Part shown: positions 13,831 to 26,644 of the stretch, in pieces
Numbering within the stretch: the stretch's first letter is position 1
Layout: each line of letters begins with the position of its first letter
From: Ophiodon elongatus
Taxonomy: Eukaryota; Chordata; Actinopteri; Perciformes; Hexagrammidae
Direction: 5' to 3'
Assembly (NCBI GenBank): GCA_016806645.1
Contig: JACSYO010001861.1
Span: 1,015,001-1,079,000, forward strand
Length of the DNA stretch: 64,000 bases
Notes under the pieces: generated by a model
Seen by the model: only the letters and a program-made list of their open reading frames with translations
What the model was told of the DNA's origin: nothing
The model's database searches: none
Made by a program: the position numbers and the translations under genes

Positions 13831-16204
13831 TCGTTCCCTGTATAACTTTGGTACGTCTAAAGTCGATAGGAAAAATTCTACAAACTTCATCAGGGCTTTT
13901 GTTCACCATCCCTCAGTCACTACCTCCCTTCCTCCAAATCCTGTAGCCCTTAGCATCAGCAACCTGGGAAATTAATTAAACATCTAAAAATGACAAGCTA
14001 CCTTTCTCCCACAGCCCCCTTTTTCCCTTAAGATTTTGGAGACAGCAGATTGATTTCCCCACTGTCTAGTTCTCTTAAGCCTTGTCTTTCTTTTTTTTTT
14101 TTTTGGTCAAGGGGTGGGGAGAAAGTGAAAAAATGAATGGGATGGCTGCAGAAATGTCAGTGGTGATGCTGATATGTGTGTGCTTTCGTGTGGATGGTTT
14201 GTGGATATGTCAGCTGGTATATCCATCTATTTACAGTATGAGCATGTGTCCGTCTACAAACATTCCCTGTCAGCACTGTCCTGTTAGCGTCCCCTCCTCT
14301 TCCTGTTCTGTGTTGTGTTGCATGTGTCCCAATTCAGAGAAGGTCACTCAGTGGAGAGAAGCTTCCTACAGAGACCTCATTAGCATACGCATGATCAAAG
14401 ACTATATGTGAATACATGAATTGTAATCTAGTAAAATTCTACCTCCCAAATTAAATTTGTCAGTAGTAAACTAAATAATTGAAATGCATGATAAATACAT
14501 TTACATAAATTAAATAACTTAATTCTGACAAATCTCAGAACATTTCTTAATTTGCCACCCACTCTGGTTGGTTCAAGCCCGTTCTGTGCTGTAACCACAA
14601 CCATCACTTATATCATGGCTTCCTGAAGTGCCCTTGTACATCACTGCAGTGAGGGGAACAATAACTGAAGGTCAGCAAAGACAAGATTTTCAGGAGGGGC
14701 TGAGTCACTCTTTAATAGATGTCATTATTTTTATTTTTAATCTACTACAGTTCATGCAGTAATAAAGATCACACAGAAAAAATAACTAATAGGCCAGCCA
14801 CTGAGCAAGCTGTCTGTTTTCTGCCGGAAATCTGGCTACAAGCATAGCTAATTGGTTTTATTCCCTCAGCAGATTGGGCAAAATTACAACTGCTCATTCA
14901 CAAGAGCTGACGAAATTTTTTTACTTCAGTGCCTTTAATCACGGCATTGAATACTCCTGTCAATTGAAGAAGATTTAGTACAGCCTGTAGTTTAATGGAA
15001 AGAATTGATTGTGGCGCTTTAAAGAAATGTTGATTGAATGAGTTACGGGTCTATCAATTTATTTAGAAGCAGAAATGATTCCAGAAGCAGGTAATGCTAT
15101 TTCATTTCATTTAAACCTCCGGGTCAGTCGAAAGTAGTCGGACAAATTGTCATCTAATGGCCTGATGCCTGTTGATGACCTCCTGACACATACATCGGAG
15201 GAGTAAAGTGAACAGACAGAAGAACAGAAACATTTCTATACATATCTGTGCTGAAATTATGTGTTGATGAATGACATTAACTGTAAATTTATGGAAAATT
15301 GCCAACAAAAAGCTGATTTCAGCTTCTGTTATGTGAGGATGTCTTAGTTTTCTTGAATATCTTTGGGTTTTAGATTGTTAGTTGAACAAAGCCAACACTC
15401 TGAATAGATCACAATGAGCTCTTGGAACTTTTCCATGTTTTTTAAAAATGAACATGGGAAAATAATTGCCAGTTGCAGCCGTTAAATTAATGTAATTTAA
15501 TTGACACTAATTTTCCAATTTGCTCTTCACACGCTTTTCAAATCAAAATGGCACATCCATCAAAAACATTTTAAGTAACTTCCTGAAGCCATTCATCCAC
15601 ACATCCACCATTTCAGAGGTAAACAAACCATTTAATTAACCATTTGTGTTTTTAATTAGCTCCCACTGACCCCGAGAGGACCTTTGAATAATGGCACATC
15701 ACATGCTTCCGTTGTCAAGACGGAGAGAACATGTCAGTGGTTAATTGAATACATTATGGGCTCATTACAAAATCTGTGACCCTGTTTTCTGAGCGCCATG
15801 CTTCCTCCTTCTCTGATAAGTGCCATTCAGCGCTTGAGGTAAAGCTCCGTCTGTCTTGTGCTCTCAGCTACGGTATAGCATTCATGCACAGTGTCATGTA
15901 ATTTAAACTGACAGAACAAGAGAGATGAAAGTAATCAATAGCTCATCACACTTTAAAATATATTGTTAGAAATGGCAAACCAAACAATTTGGTAACGTAA
16001 AATGACAAATGTTTAGCTTTTGGCGGTAATCTATCTAACTAACTGACATATTTTATCTGTATAGCATGCACTTGATTGAGGTCATTTAGTTTACAAATTT
16101 TGGGTCGGCTAATTCTGTATTAATATAAAGACTAACTATTTGCCATGTCATCACTGTTCATATTTATCCAACCAATGTGTATATTATTAAATAATTCACT
16201 AGAG
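13831..16204. other. Gene-free, low-repeat stretch
   Basis: No repeat family or exon recognised. From about 14880 to 15900 the sequence has many TAATTA/ATTTAATT cores and mixed, non-repetitive composition of the kind seen in conserved non-coding elements, but conservation cannot be judged here. Confidence 0.4.
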
Positions 16205-16818
16205 CACAAAATAAAAGTCCTGCGTTTAAAATGTTAAACAAAAGTATTGCCATCAAAATATACTAACAAAAGTAAAAGTAAACTTATGTAGACTGGCCCA
16301 TTTTAAGTAACGTATTTATGGTAGGCCTATGTCCATATAATTATTGATGCGTTAACTTGTTCATCACTTTAATGTTGCAAATGGAAAAGGTGGATCTAAT
16401 TTGAACTACTTTACATACTTTAATAATTGGGCTGTAAACTACTTCATGATACATCATAGTTTATTAGTTGATTTATGTTTTGTATTAAGAATCTGAATCT
16501 GCAAAGTAGCCCAACAAGTAACTAATATTGTCAAAGTTAAAAGTACAACAATTCCCTCTGAGATGTAGTGGAGTTAGGGATGTCAACATTTAACCACGAG
16601 AACATTTTTGACCGGTTAATTCACAGTCTATACCCGATGTTAATTTATTGTCTATTTATATTTCACTTATTAATTAACCAAAACTGGCATCCCTAACTGG
16701 AATAAAATAATTCAGTTACATAAAATGGAAATACTTAAGTTAATTACAAGTACCTCAAAAATGTGCTTTAGTACATTACTTGAGTAGCCTAAATGTATTT
16801 AGTTGCATTACACCACTG
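16205..16818 (-). mobile_element. Non-autonomous DNA transposon of the 'caccactg' family, interrupted
   Basis: Read on the minus strand it starts CAGTGGTGTAATGCAACTAA and proceeds through the block containing ctccactacat and cagagggaat. From memory this matches a very abundant teleost repeat over most of its length. The far end near 16205 is less certain. A 121-bp hAT-like element (16575-16695) splits it. Confidence 0.75.
16575..16695. mobile_element. Nested 121-bp hAT-like MITE
   Basis: The ends TAGGGATGtCA and TAGGGATGcCA form an inverted repeat. Flanks agtggagt and actggaat match at 6 of 8 positions, as a decayed 8-bp duplication. The outer repeat sequence resumes directly after it, which gives the insertion order. 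Confidence 0.75.
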
Positions 16819-19377
16819 CTAGAACAAGAGCACACAATTATTCACAAGAGCACAGCGTTCTCATAGATCTAGCCTCTCATAGTGCACCAGATTGATGCAT
16901 TTAATTTTAAACGTGCATGCCCCGGGACCCTCCTAGAGGGTCCGAAGTCCACCCCCCATAGTCTCACAAGATCCCGAGAGCAACACTGTGGTGTCAATCG
17001 TTAATTTCAAGTTTTCTTCAATAGAGCATTACATATGGAATGCATCTTTGTTTCTAGTTAAATATCTTTCAAGGTGTTTTTCTGCAATGCAATTTCTTGA
17101 CACTTATTATAATATGCTGATATAATATAGGCTATCTGTGATAAGTTAATTGGCAATTTCTGTCAAACAATATTGTTCTACAAAATTGGGCAGTCAGTTG
17201 GGCTCTATTTTCCTCAACATCAGAATCAATACCACTAACTAACTACACTTGGGTGATGCAGTTTCCTGTGTCTCTTCTAGAGTAATGATCTCTGGATGAT
17301 GAAGGGACTCGGGTTCAAGGGTCTCCCAAAAGCCCTCACTTAATTCATCAAACAGCCGACACTTACGTATACTGGGGATCTGTGCATTTCTGTTACAGGT
17401 GAGGGTCAGAAGGTGAGATTGAACAGAGAAAAAAATAATAATAATTATATATATATATTTTTTAAATAATTAAGTTAAAAAATACTGATTTCAAAGCACC
17501 TTACCCAGCACCTAGTAATCAGTATCAGGACTGAAAACTTCCAATCGGTACATCACGAGCATCCACTGGTCAGTTGACCCCAGTCTGCAGCTGCTGTTTA
17601 ATTAAATGACTTTTCTTCTATTTGTTTTGTATTTATTATGTGCTGTATATTCTTGACATTGTTGTAAATGAGAACTTGCTCTCAGTTATTGATGGAGATT
17701 ACGTAAAGATTGAATGAATGAAATACAATAGTCACTCCACCTTTTTTATATGGTTTATTAAACTTCAGAATTTGTAGAAAAAGATACATAATGAGAGAAA
17801 TTGTTGATGGTTGGTAACACTGGACAATACCATACATGATCACACAAGCCAGGTCACAACAGATTGCCATATGATCTCTGGGAAGTGCATGCTCCAGAAA
17901 TACAACACTATTTGCAATGGACCCGTGCCATTTGGTGGAGAAAAATTCTGTCTGAGATTCACAAAGGGACAAGGTGCTGTGGTTGAAAGTAGAGTAGAGG
18001 CAAGTAATGACAAGGCGGACATGAGAGGGGACAAAGGAGAATGAGAGAAGTGGTGAAAAGTACAACCGATGAAGACAGAGGAAGGTGTGTAAAAGAAGAA
18101 GAGCTGAATAAAGGGAGGCTGATGGAGACCGAATCGGGGTCCCTGCCTTTCCAATTTAGTCTAGCTGTCATCCTGGCTGGTGATTAATGAAGTATGGAAT
18201 GCCATCTGTTTTCCCTGGGAATCTTTCCCCTCTAGGCTTAGAGATTGCCCTTCTCGATACTCCCACTGACTCTGTGTTTCTCCATCTCCACTGTACCTTC
18301 TGAGGCACCTTTTAATAATTTGGAAAAGCCCAATTTACTTCAGACACTGAGAAACTGTAGGGAGTTGGCAGAAAGAGAGGAAAACTGGAGTGTTGGGGGA
18401 CAAGAATAGAGAAGGTATTAAGGTAAAGAGGGACAGTTGATGAAGTGTTATCACACAAGGTTGAGGACCATGGGGCACGAGGGAGAAGCTGGTAAGATTG
18501 CTATTTGTTACAAACATTACTGCCATCACCGTCCACAGGATTACTGGAGCAGTGAACTGTGATGAATGATATGAAAACAAGTCTTATTTCTTTTACCATG
18601 AAGGCCATTATGGGAATTTATCTTGTGGTTTAAAGAGCATTTTGATGTAAGAAAATGATTAAAAGTTACTGTAAAATGTATATATATATATATTTTTTTT
18701 AATTTTAACCTGGTCGTTGTTGACCTTTCAAAGTGCTACCAATGAGATACAAGCTGTATGTGACTTATACCTGTGCTGTGCTTTTTCTCTGCAAGTGTCT
18801 GCATTACGCAATGTGCCTTACCTCATGGTGAGCGAAGAGCAATTTTCTTATCATTTGAAGGCAGCTTAAGGGTACATTTTTCAGTTTGCGTCAAAGGCTA
18901 TGATGACATCATAGTTTGGGCTGATAATGTGGCTTACCTCTTGCCTCGGACTATCCATCAAATTCAATCTTAGGACATGTCACTGCTGGAGGCACTGTGT
19001 GATGCCCCGTTAGAATCACTACAGGAAATAGAGATTATATTGCTACTCTACTGCTTGCTCTCGTATTGGATGAGCCTAATATGATCTGAACTAAATGCAC
19101 TTTCTGTTCACCCGACTTGTACTTTGTAAAAGCTGGTACAGTTGTTTTGTTGCACTCTGAGGTTTCCAGGAAAGATAGCTGTTTGGCCTTCTAGCTCCCT
19201 GCCTTTAATCCTACCCCCTTTGTAACTGCAGAGCAGAAAAGTCTTAAAATGTGTGTCCGGTGAGAACATTTTGCTTTCATATAAGGACAAAACAGAAACC
19301 CCACTGTCAAAGTGACCTGTTGTTTTGTGCAGCAGAGCAGGGACCACCATCTGGTATGCAGTGCTATGTATATTCAA
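16819..19377. other. Intergenic stretch, no gene supported
   Basis: Minus-strand frames around 17682-18171 overlap in three registers and read as low-complexity Ser/Leu/Pro. They are best explained by a CT-rich bias on that strand. Nothing else is seen. Confidence 0.5.
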
Positions 19378-19640
19378 AATCTTTGGGCGGACTTGGAAGA
19401 GAATTTCTGGATTCAGCCAAATCGCAGTCCACAGGCCCTCTGAGAGAGTTAGCTGTCTATGATCATTGACCTAAGAGACCCAGAACAGACTGGTACATTC
19501 GATTATATAGTTCAATGAAACTGTGCAACTTCGCCTCTCATTGGCTCAGTTCTACAACATGTGGTGCGGCTAAAGTTTTCATATGGCTATAATCAGCATT
19601 CCGATTGGTCGCTCCGGTCCATGGCTCCTGATGTCATCAC
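19378..19640 (+). repeat. Dispersed repeat, copy 2 (possible LTR)
   Basis: Same family as 1062-1400, same orientation and same order of conserved blocks, starting with the identical atctttgggcggacttggaa. The two copies differ by an indel of about 60 bp after ggattcag. Confidence 0.7.
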
Positions 19641-20384
19641 TCCCCCTCACACAGTTTTAGCAAAACAACCCCCCTTCTCAGTGAAGTCGTTTTTATTGCT
19701 CTTTGTCTCTCGGAGTATCCATCCACCTTCGTCTTCTCATTCCATGCATACCTGAAAGTCTAAGTTAGAAAACTCAATGTGGCCTCCTTCTATGTCACGC
19801 ATACTCTTTCCCATAAGGCTCACTATTCCTTATTAATTATCCTTTTCAAGTATCGTAATTTATACATAGACATTCCTTATTTACAGTGTAAGTCATTTTA
19901 TTTTATTACAACCTAACAGCAGTCTCATTGCTCTGGAGGTGTGGCTGCACAACAGGCAAGGCAATTTAGAGCAGGCACAGTAATCTTTTATTTATCAAGC
20001 ACATTTCATGCACAAGTGGAAACTCACCTGTCTTTAGTTTGATGGCAGTAAACTGGCGCAATCGGCGGATGAAGCCCCAGCATGCCATTTTAAAATATTC
20101 CACTGACTGTTTAATTTTTGGCTTTTGCATTTAGGCTTCCTGGGCCTGGTTTTAATAATTTAAAAAGAAAATAAAAGGCTGATCTTGTTACACTCCTTAT
20201 GTTTGCACAAGTTGCCATCCTTAAGATTTGACGACTCCTGTGGTTACCATGGTAATGGAGAGTGACTGTTGTCTTATTTTGTAGACTCGTTTATCTTGAA
20301 CAAACAAGGTCACTGATTACTGTGGTGACAAACACATTTTGTTTTCTGTGGCTTCTTCACAAAAAAATAAAAACACTGTTTTGC

Positions 20385-20520
20385 CAGTTGAACGCTTTTA
20401 ATGTTCAGCCGCAGCAGTAGGATCTTCCGTTTGTGTTAGGAGTGACTGACGCTGTGAGAGAGCAAACAATAAACTGCCAGACTGCAATAAGTGAGGTAAA
20501 ATTGGGCTGGATTACAACAT
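20385..20520 (+). repeat. Dispersed repeat copy, related to 22927-23060
   Basis: Shares ttttgccagttgaa.gctttta, atg, the aacaa..aaactg block and ggctggattaca with the second copy, in the same order and orientation. The family is unknown. Confidence 0.5.
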
Positions 20521-21602
20521 GTATACATTGTTGTGAATCCCTTATGCATTTGATTTTGTGAAATGTCTTTGCCTTAAATTGGCAGCTCCGAGAGGCTACA
20601 CAGTCTAAACATCAGACTTGCTCCGATGCACCATGGATTCATAACTCGCATAGCTAAACATGGGTGCATGAAAGACAATAGATGGGTTACCCTTTAACCT
20701 TGAGCTATAACACTGTGCAAGATACTGTCAGCAGTGGATATTAAATATTTGTAATAATAAATAATGTTTTTAGTTTAGTTTAGTAGTTTCACTCTCTGCC
20801 ATTGTGATTCCCTCGCTATTGCAGTCCTGGTAACATGGCAGGAATAAAACACGCCAATTGTTGTGTTGTTGACTGACCAACAGGAAATGTTCTCACAGCA
20901 ACAGACACTCTTTCTCAATGAGGATCAGTAAACAGCAGGATTCACGACAAAACTAAAGCTCAGGATGGATCTGTACCGACTGTGACCCAACCTCAAACTT
21001 GGAAGCTGTAAGTTCTGCCGTTTTCATGCCGTCTTTGTGTTTATTTGCCTGGTGAAGTTAATGTTAGCATGTTGCGTGGCTAACGCAGCTAGCTTTGATT
21101 GTCGGTCCACAGGGTGGAGAAATATTGTAGTTTGTAGAGCAACATTGAAAGTCAGTTAAATAACAACAGTCAAATGTTCTGTGTAATCAATTTGTTCCTT
21201 CATACTTGATAAAACTAATTTATTTTTATAAAACATTTTCTAGCTAGCTTTACACACTAGCTGTTGTAACTTGTGCGTAACTTCACATTTAAGAGGTTGT
21301 TGTTGTAAACTAACTTTTCCTCCTGTCATACTGTAATCTCCTATATTAATAAATGTCAAAGAATCTGCCAGGTTTTACAGGTCATCTGAGTGAGTCTCAG
21401 TCCACAGACTTGTAATGTCTGTGCCACACTGCCGGCCTGATGGAGGACATGAGCCCGACAGTTTACACCAAAGTTATGGTTTTGCTACTTTTTGCCTTTA
21501 TGGATATATTTATGGATAAAGTGCTTTATTTTTAAAGAGTTTTTTTGTAATTTTAAGTAAAGATTCTGTGTATTGGAGAAATATAACGTGTTTTTTTGCA
21601 AA

Positions 21603-21603
<1 letters not shown>

Positions 21604-21631
<28 letters not shown>
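21604..21631. repeat. (ATT)n microsatellite
   Basis: Nine tandem ATT units. Confidence 0.95.
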
Positions 21632-21634
<3 letters not shown>

Positions 21635-22926
21635 GACCTGTTTGCATCAATCCATCCATCCATGAGTTTTTAGGGAAAAGTCTATTTCTATTCTATTTTC
21701 TATTTTAAGTTTAATTGGAGTTTTATTTCCCTCCTTAGTCTTGGACTTACTTGTGGATTTCTATAATACCAGATAGGGCAATTACCACGGCCATCCTTAA
21801 TAACCTTCCAGTTTTGTCACTTTTCCTCAGTTAATCCCCATCAGCTGACGTCGGAGTAATTAAAACTATAACCGATCTTGGCCTGTGCTTGTGGATGATT
21901 ATAGCTATGGTGTTACGTCAACATAAATCAATGTGTGACAGTGGCACGAAAAGGAAGCTGACTCACTTACTTTCCCTTTCACACTGTAAATTGATTTAGT
22001 TTGTTACATTTCCACTTTCTTCAAATGCCAGACCTATTATTGTGTTCAACAAGCTGACTGTTGTTGAAAATAGCACTTATGAAGAATACATAAGTTAAGA
22101 GTATTATTTGAATGTGAAATGTTGTGCAACTGTTTGTGTCTGTATACATATATTCATTTTAATTGATAGAAACGGTCTATGGTTTTTATTCATTTTGATA
22201 GAGGTCATTTGTTTTTTTTACTAATGCAACGATTAACATAAAAGATATGAAGACATGAGTGATTTATGTTTCCTGTCCGGACAGAGACCTCAGTGTGGGA
22301 ATTATTTGCACATAGTCCTCCTTGACTTCACAGGAAAGATGACCTGATACTGTCCACTTGGCCTCCTTACAGAATCCCATGGCTCCAATTAAAGCCTTAT
22401 GATTGGGCTTAAGAGTGCTGCGAGCTTAACTAACTACAGCACACACTGTCTCTCTAATGATGGGTGATTTGTCAAAAGTCAGGTGTGGACTAAAAAATAC
22501 AGAATAGTTTTTTCAGCAACTTGCTTCTACAGTAAATTTTGTTTACCATTTATATTACAATGAAGGATACAAATCCTCAAGGTTTCACTCATGGCTACTA
22601 GTGGTAACGATAAGGCCAGTGTAATACTACAGCGCCACAATTCTGGAGGCAGCAAACACTCCTTTAGCAGCTACTTTATTTAAAGGACTACGTCGCCCCC
22701 CAAAATGACCATTTGTAACCTTGAATTCTTAAAGAAACCTTTAATTTATTTGTTCTTGTTGCCTCCATGATGTATGTTGTTCTATTACTCTGCAATATTT
22801 AAAACTGATCGAAAAAGTTGAAAATAACCATGTCTTTTTTTCGTTGGCACATTTTTTAACAGCTAATGCTAACCTCGTGACAACTTTATTGCTTTTTTGT
22901 GACTTCTTTCTGATAAAAGCCACCAT

Positions 22927-23060
22927 GCATTTTGCCAGTTGAAAGCTTTTAATGTAATATAACAGCAGAGTGTTTGGTTAGTACAGCGATACAGTTTGAA
23001 GAGACGACAGTGATATCAATGAGATAAAATAACAAACTGTAACGCTGGATTACAGTCTTG
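22927..23060 (+). repeat. Dispersed repeat copy, related to 20385-20520
   Basis: Second copy of the same diverged repeat (attttgccagttgaaagctt.. to ..gctggattacag). Flanks differ, so this is dispersal rather than a local tandem duplication. Confidence 0.5.
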
Positions 23061-26000
23061 TAAGATTCATTAAATGTCTATTGCTGGAAAAACACTAACC
23101 ATAAATAATATCAAAAGTGGGGGTTTGATTTAATACAAATTCTGAGCATTATAATTTTAAGCAGGATTAACCATTGAATTGTCATTTTGCAGACTTAGAA
23201 AAGGAAAGTCGTCTGATGTTGCAGTAAAAAGCATGAACAACCGTCCACAAACCTTTCTGTGGTTCTTTATACCGTAAAGAAGGGAGTTGAATTTTCTTGG
23301 TTGGTTGCCCTTTTGCTTCCGTTCAGCAAATGGTTTGTATTTCACCCTTCAGTTCACTACTTTCTGTGGGCAGACGAGCAAACGGTGCACCAAAACGTGA
23401 TTCTCATTTGGGCATATAGTATACTTTACGGCATGTCATGTTGTTTTTATTTGTGATTTTGTCTGCTTTAATTGCTGTTTCTTTCATAAAAAATACCACT
23501 TGGCATTGCACTGACAAGCAGAATTCAACAAATGCAAAGAGATGATTGCCCATGGCCTCAAGACAGGTGACAAACAACAGAGAAGCGGCAAAACACTTTA
23601 ATGTTCTCTTTATTAATGAATGAACTGTGGAATCCCATGGGCTGTCTGCACTAATTTACAATGTGTTTCATCAGAATGCTGGCTGGACCCACTGGTCACA
23701 GGGCAGCTGGCCAGATATTACAAGCTCTTTAGTCTGGCTTGTTTGGCAGGAGACAAACCCTCCTGCAGTGCAGGAATCACTATCAGTTGTTTTTTTTGTG
23801 CTTAGCTACTCATAGATCACTCAGGAAGTGTTTGATTATCTATATGGACATAACATCTGCAACAGTATTGTTTATGATAGCAAGTGAAAGTGAAACCATT
23901 GGTGTGTTGCCAAGTTGTTGTCATGTAGCTTTCTCTGTCATCTTTCTGCAGGTGGGAAGTAGCTCATCTCTTAAGGTGTGAACACACTGCAACATTTAAG
24001 ATAATATTTCTGATTTACCTTCAGTATGATGGCAGTTCTTTAAGTAGAGGAGTATGCATTGGTTTAATTAAACAATAGATCAGGAGAGCTGGCACACATT
24101 ATGTTGGAGTGTGAAGGGTATGGCTGTTGTACATTTTTGATGTGGTGATTATTTGACAAATATAATACATTTGCAATATTATGTTGATGTCACTAATCAT
24201 GTGCTTGCATGTTGTGTTTATACTGATAAGTATGATGTGCTTGTCTAATGTAATTGCACTGTCGATCATTGAGTGTGTAATGTTGTCTTTTCACATTATG
24301 TCTCCTCTTGTACTAAAATGTGCATTCACAGTATAAAGAAACAGTTTTACTCTACTGTATTCCCTGTCTATCCCTGACTTCCTCAGCGGCGGACTTCCCC
24401 TGTCTGACAAAGGATGTAATGTTGTAACCCCTTTTCAGGCAGAAGATTGGAAGTCCTGAAAATATTTACATTAAAAGATTGATGTTAACTTTGAATTTTC
24501 TCAAATTGAGCTTGTAACAACACAAATCTGCACCTGTAAAAGAGAAGCTGGCTGGCTCTTATTTTTGACAAAAGGTCATTTGGATTCTACTCATCCCAGC
24601 TTCACTCCAGTCGTTCAGCTATTCAACTGGTTAAACAGACATTGAATAAAGTCCATCACAATGCCGTCTCAACAGCCATGTTGATTATTGGGGCGTCTCT
24701 TGACTCCTCCGCTCACAAGAGGCTTGATTGTTAACAGTAGAGACCAAGCATTTCACAAAAACAATTGACAAAACATTGCTAAAGGTGCATTGAAGCCTGA
24801 AATGGATTTAAATTAGTGCTGGGAACAGATTTGTTTCAGTAAGTCTCCATTGGCTAGGCTTTTGGGGTAGATTGTGCTGTTCTTGTAAATCTCTTGGTTG
24901 TTCAATTATAATGTAAGGGTTCCATAAGTACAACTTCTCTCATAGTCAATAATATAACATCTACTGCTCATAATATAACTAATATAATCATTATGTTATG
25001 GATGTAATTAGTGAATCCGCTATATAAATGGATCAATCATATTGATTTGCAATGTACACAACTGGCCGCAAAACTCCCATCCTGTGTTGTGAATATTTTA
25101 CTTTGTCAACGGTTTTAGTAATGCTTAATTATACCACTGTGATGACAATTATCTAATTATATGGTCAAACAATTCACTACTTCCAGTTATTGTAGTACAC
25201 ATGGCTTCATTTCAAGATGTCCATCACACATAAATCAAAAACTACTTAGGCACTTAATCTCCAGCTGTGCCAGAGGAATCACTCGGTGGTTAAAAATGCC
25301 AAACTGCATTTGTACTTGGCTGCTCTCATGTCTGTGTCGACGTGTAACCTGTTTTCACCCCTGCTGTAGCCAGATTAACAATGTGTTTTTAGACCAGGTT
25401 AATAAGATTTAAGACATTAGATTGAAGATGAAAACAAATCTTCTTGACTGCGGAAAGTTGGCATCGTTATGTTAGACAATTAAGGCAATTAGATAGTCAT
25501 AGGACTCCTCCGTTTGATTTGTCTGTGAATTTAAAATGTGGGATGGCTTAGTGGTATTTTCAGTTCAGTTTGATCTCCAGTGAATAAAACAAATCTTGTG
25601 ACTAGGTTGTAAGTACCCTGACATTTAATATTCCCCTTGGGAAACTAAATTTATTACATAGTTTATTACATTATATAGTAATCAGACAGTAACTTTATTA
25701 GCCGCTTACTAGGTTCACTCCAGGTAACCTTTATTTAAAGTCTGTTTATATATATTTTTTTCAATGGAATTGTTCAACATCTGTACTTTTTTTTTTTTTT
25801 TTTTTTAACGTCCAACTGCACTCTGAATGGTGACGTTCGTAATAAGCCATTTGCTACGCTTAGCCCCCCTTTAAATACCTTTTCTTAGCCCATCAAGCCT
25901 GCCTTTCTTGGATGGCACATAATGCAGTTTACAACTACAATAGTGGCAGATTTATTGCCCAAAATTCTTGCTTTTATTTTAAATGATGGATCCATGATTT

Positions 26001-26442
26001 CAGATAGTTAGACATAAGCAGGGTGACGAGACATCTGCTGCAAACAGACTTTATCAGCTGTAGCCAGCTGGCCGATTACGCTAACTTTAGCTCTGTGAGT
26101 TAGTTGAGAACATCTGGCCCGGCTGACTTTCTAAGGTTTCAAGGGGACTTGTTTTAAAACAAGAGCCCTGTAAAAGGTCCTTAAATATGCACTTAATGGC
26201 TGCATACATAATATCATGCTAAAAGTCTGAGGCTAAAGCTGGAAGTCATACAATAAGATGGCATTGTCATCCATGTAGAAGACATGATAATAAAGAAACA
26301 GCATTGTTCTTGCTGTGCAGTGTAGTCCTATTATAAGTATGAATAAGAAAAATCTAAGATCAGACTTTTGTTTAATTTGAACATAGTTAGCCAGACATGC
26401 TCATGTTTGCAACCTAAGTTAAAGCAAACAAACTTGCCAATT

Positions 26443-26515
26443 AAAGGACCAGTTGTAGGATTTAGTTGCATCCAGCAGTGAAGAAGCAACAAATTGGTCA
26501 ATTTTGACTATGCTG
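26443..26515 (+). repeat. Fragment of a common teleost repeat
   Basis: attaaaggaccagttgtagg, then atttagttgcatccagcagt, resembles the terminus of an abundant teleost DNA repeat (ggaccagtgtgtaggattta). Only the end is kept. Confidence 0.45.
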
Positions 26516-26644
26516 TTGCATACATGTATTACATTTCTCTACCATTCATCTTCTGTATACAGCATATCACACTATATGCCTCCTTAATATTGCCTCCTCC
26601 AGTTTTTAAACAAGTCTTCATCAAAAGAAAGCACTGCACATTGA

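Larger units (their letters stand above)
19641..26442. other. Intergenic stretch downstream of the opsin, no gene supported
   Basis: Contains the related repeats at 20385 and 22927 and an ATT microsatellite. A stretch at 20890-21110 has a donor-like tggaagctgtaagt, but no frame or partner exon was found. Confidence 0.5.

Noticed and set aside
17682..18171. Three overlapping minus-strand frames of 70-127 codons
   Set aside because: They overlap in different registers, with Ser/Leu/Pro-rich low-complexity composition, and share no domain; compositional bias explains them.
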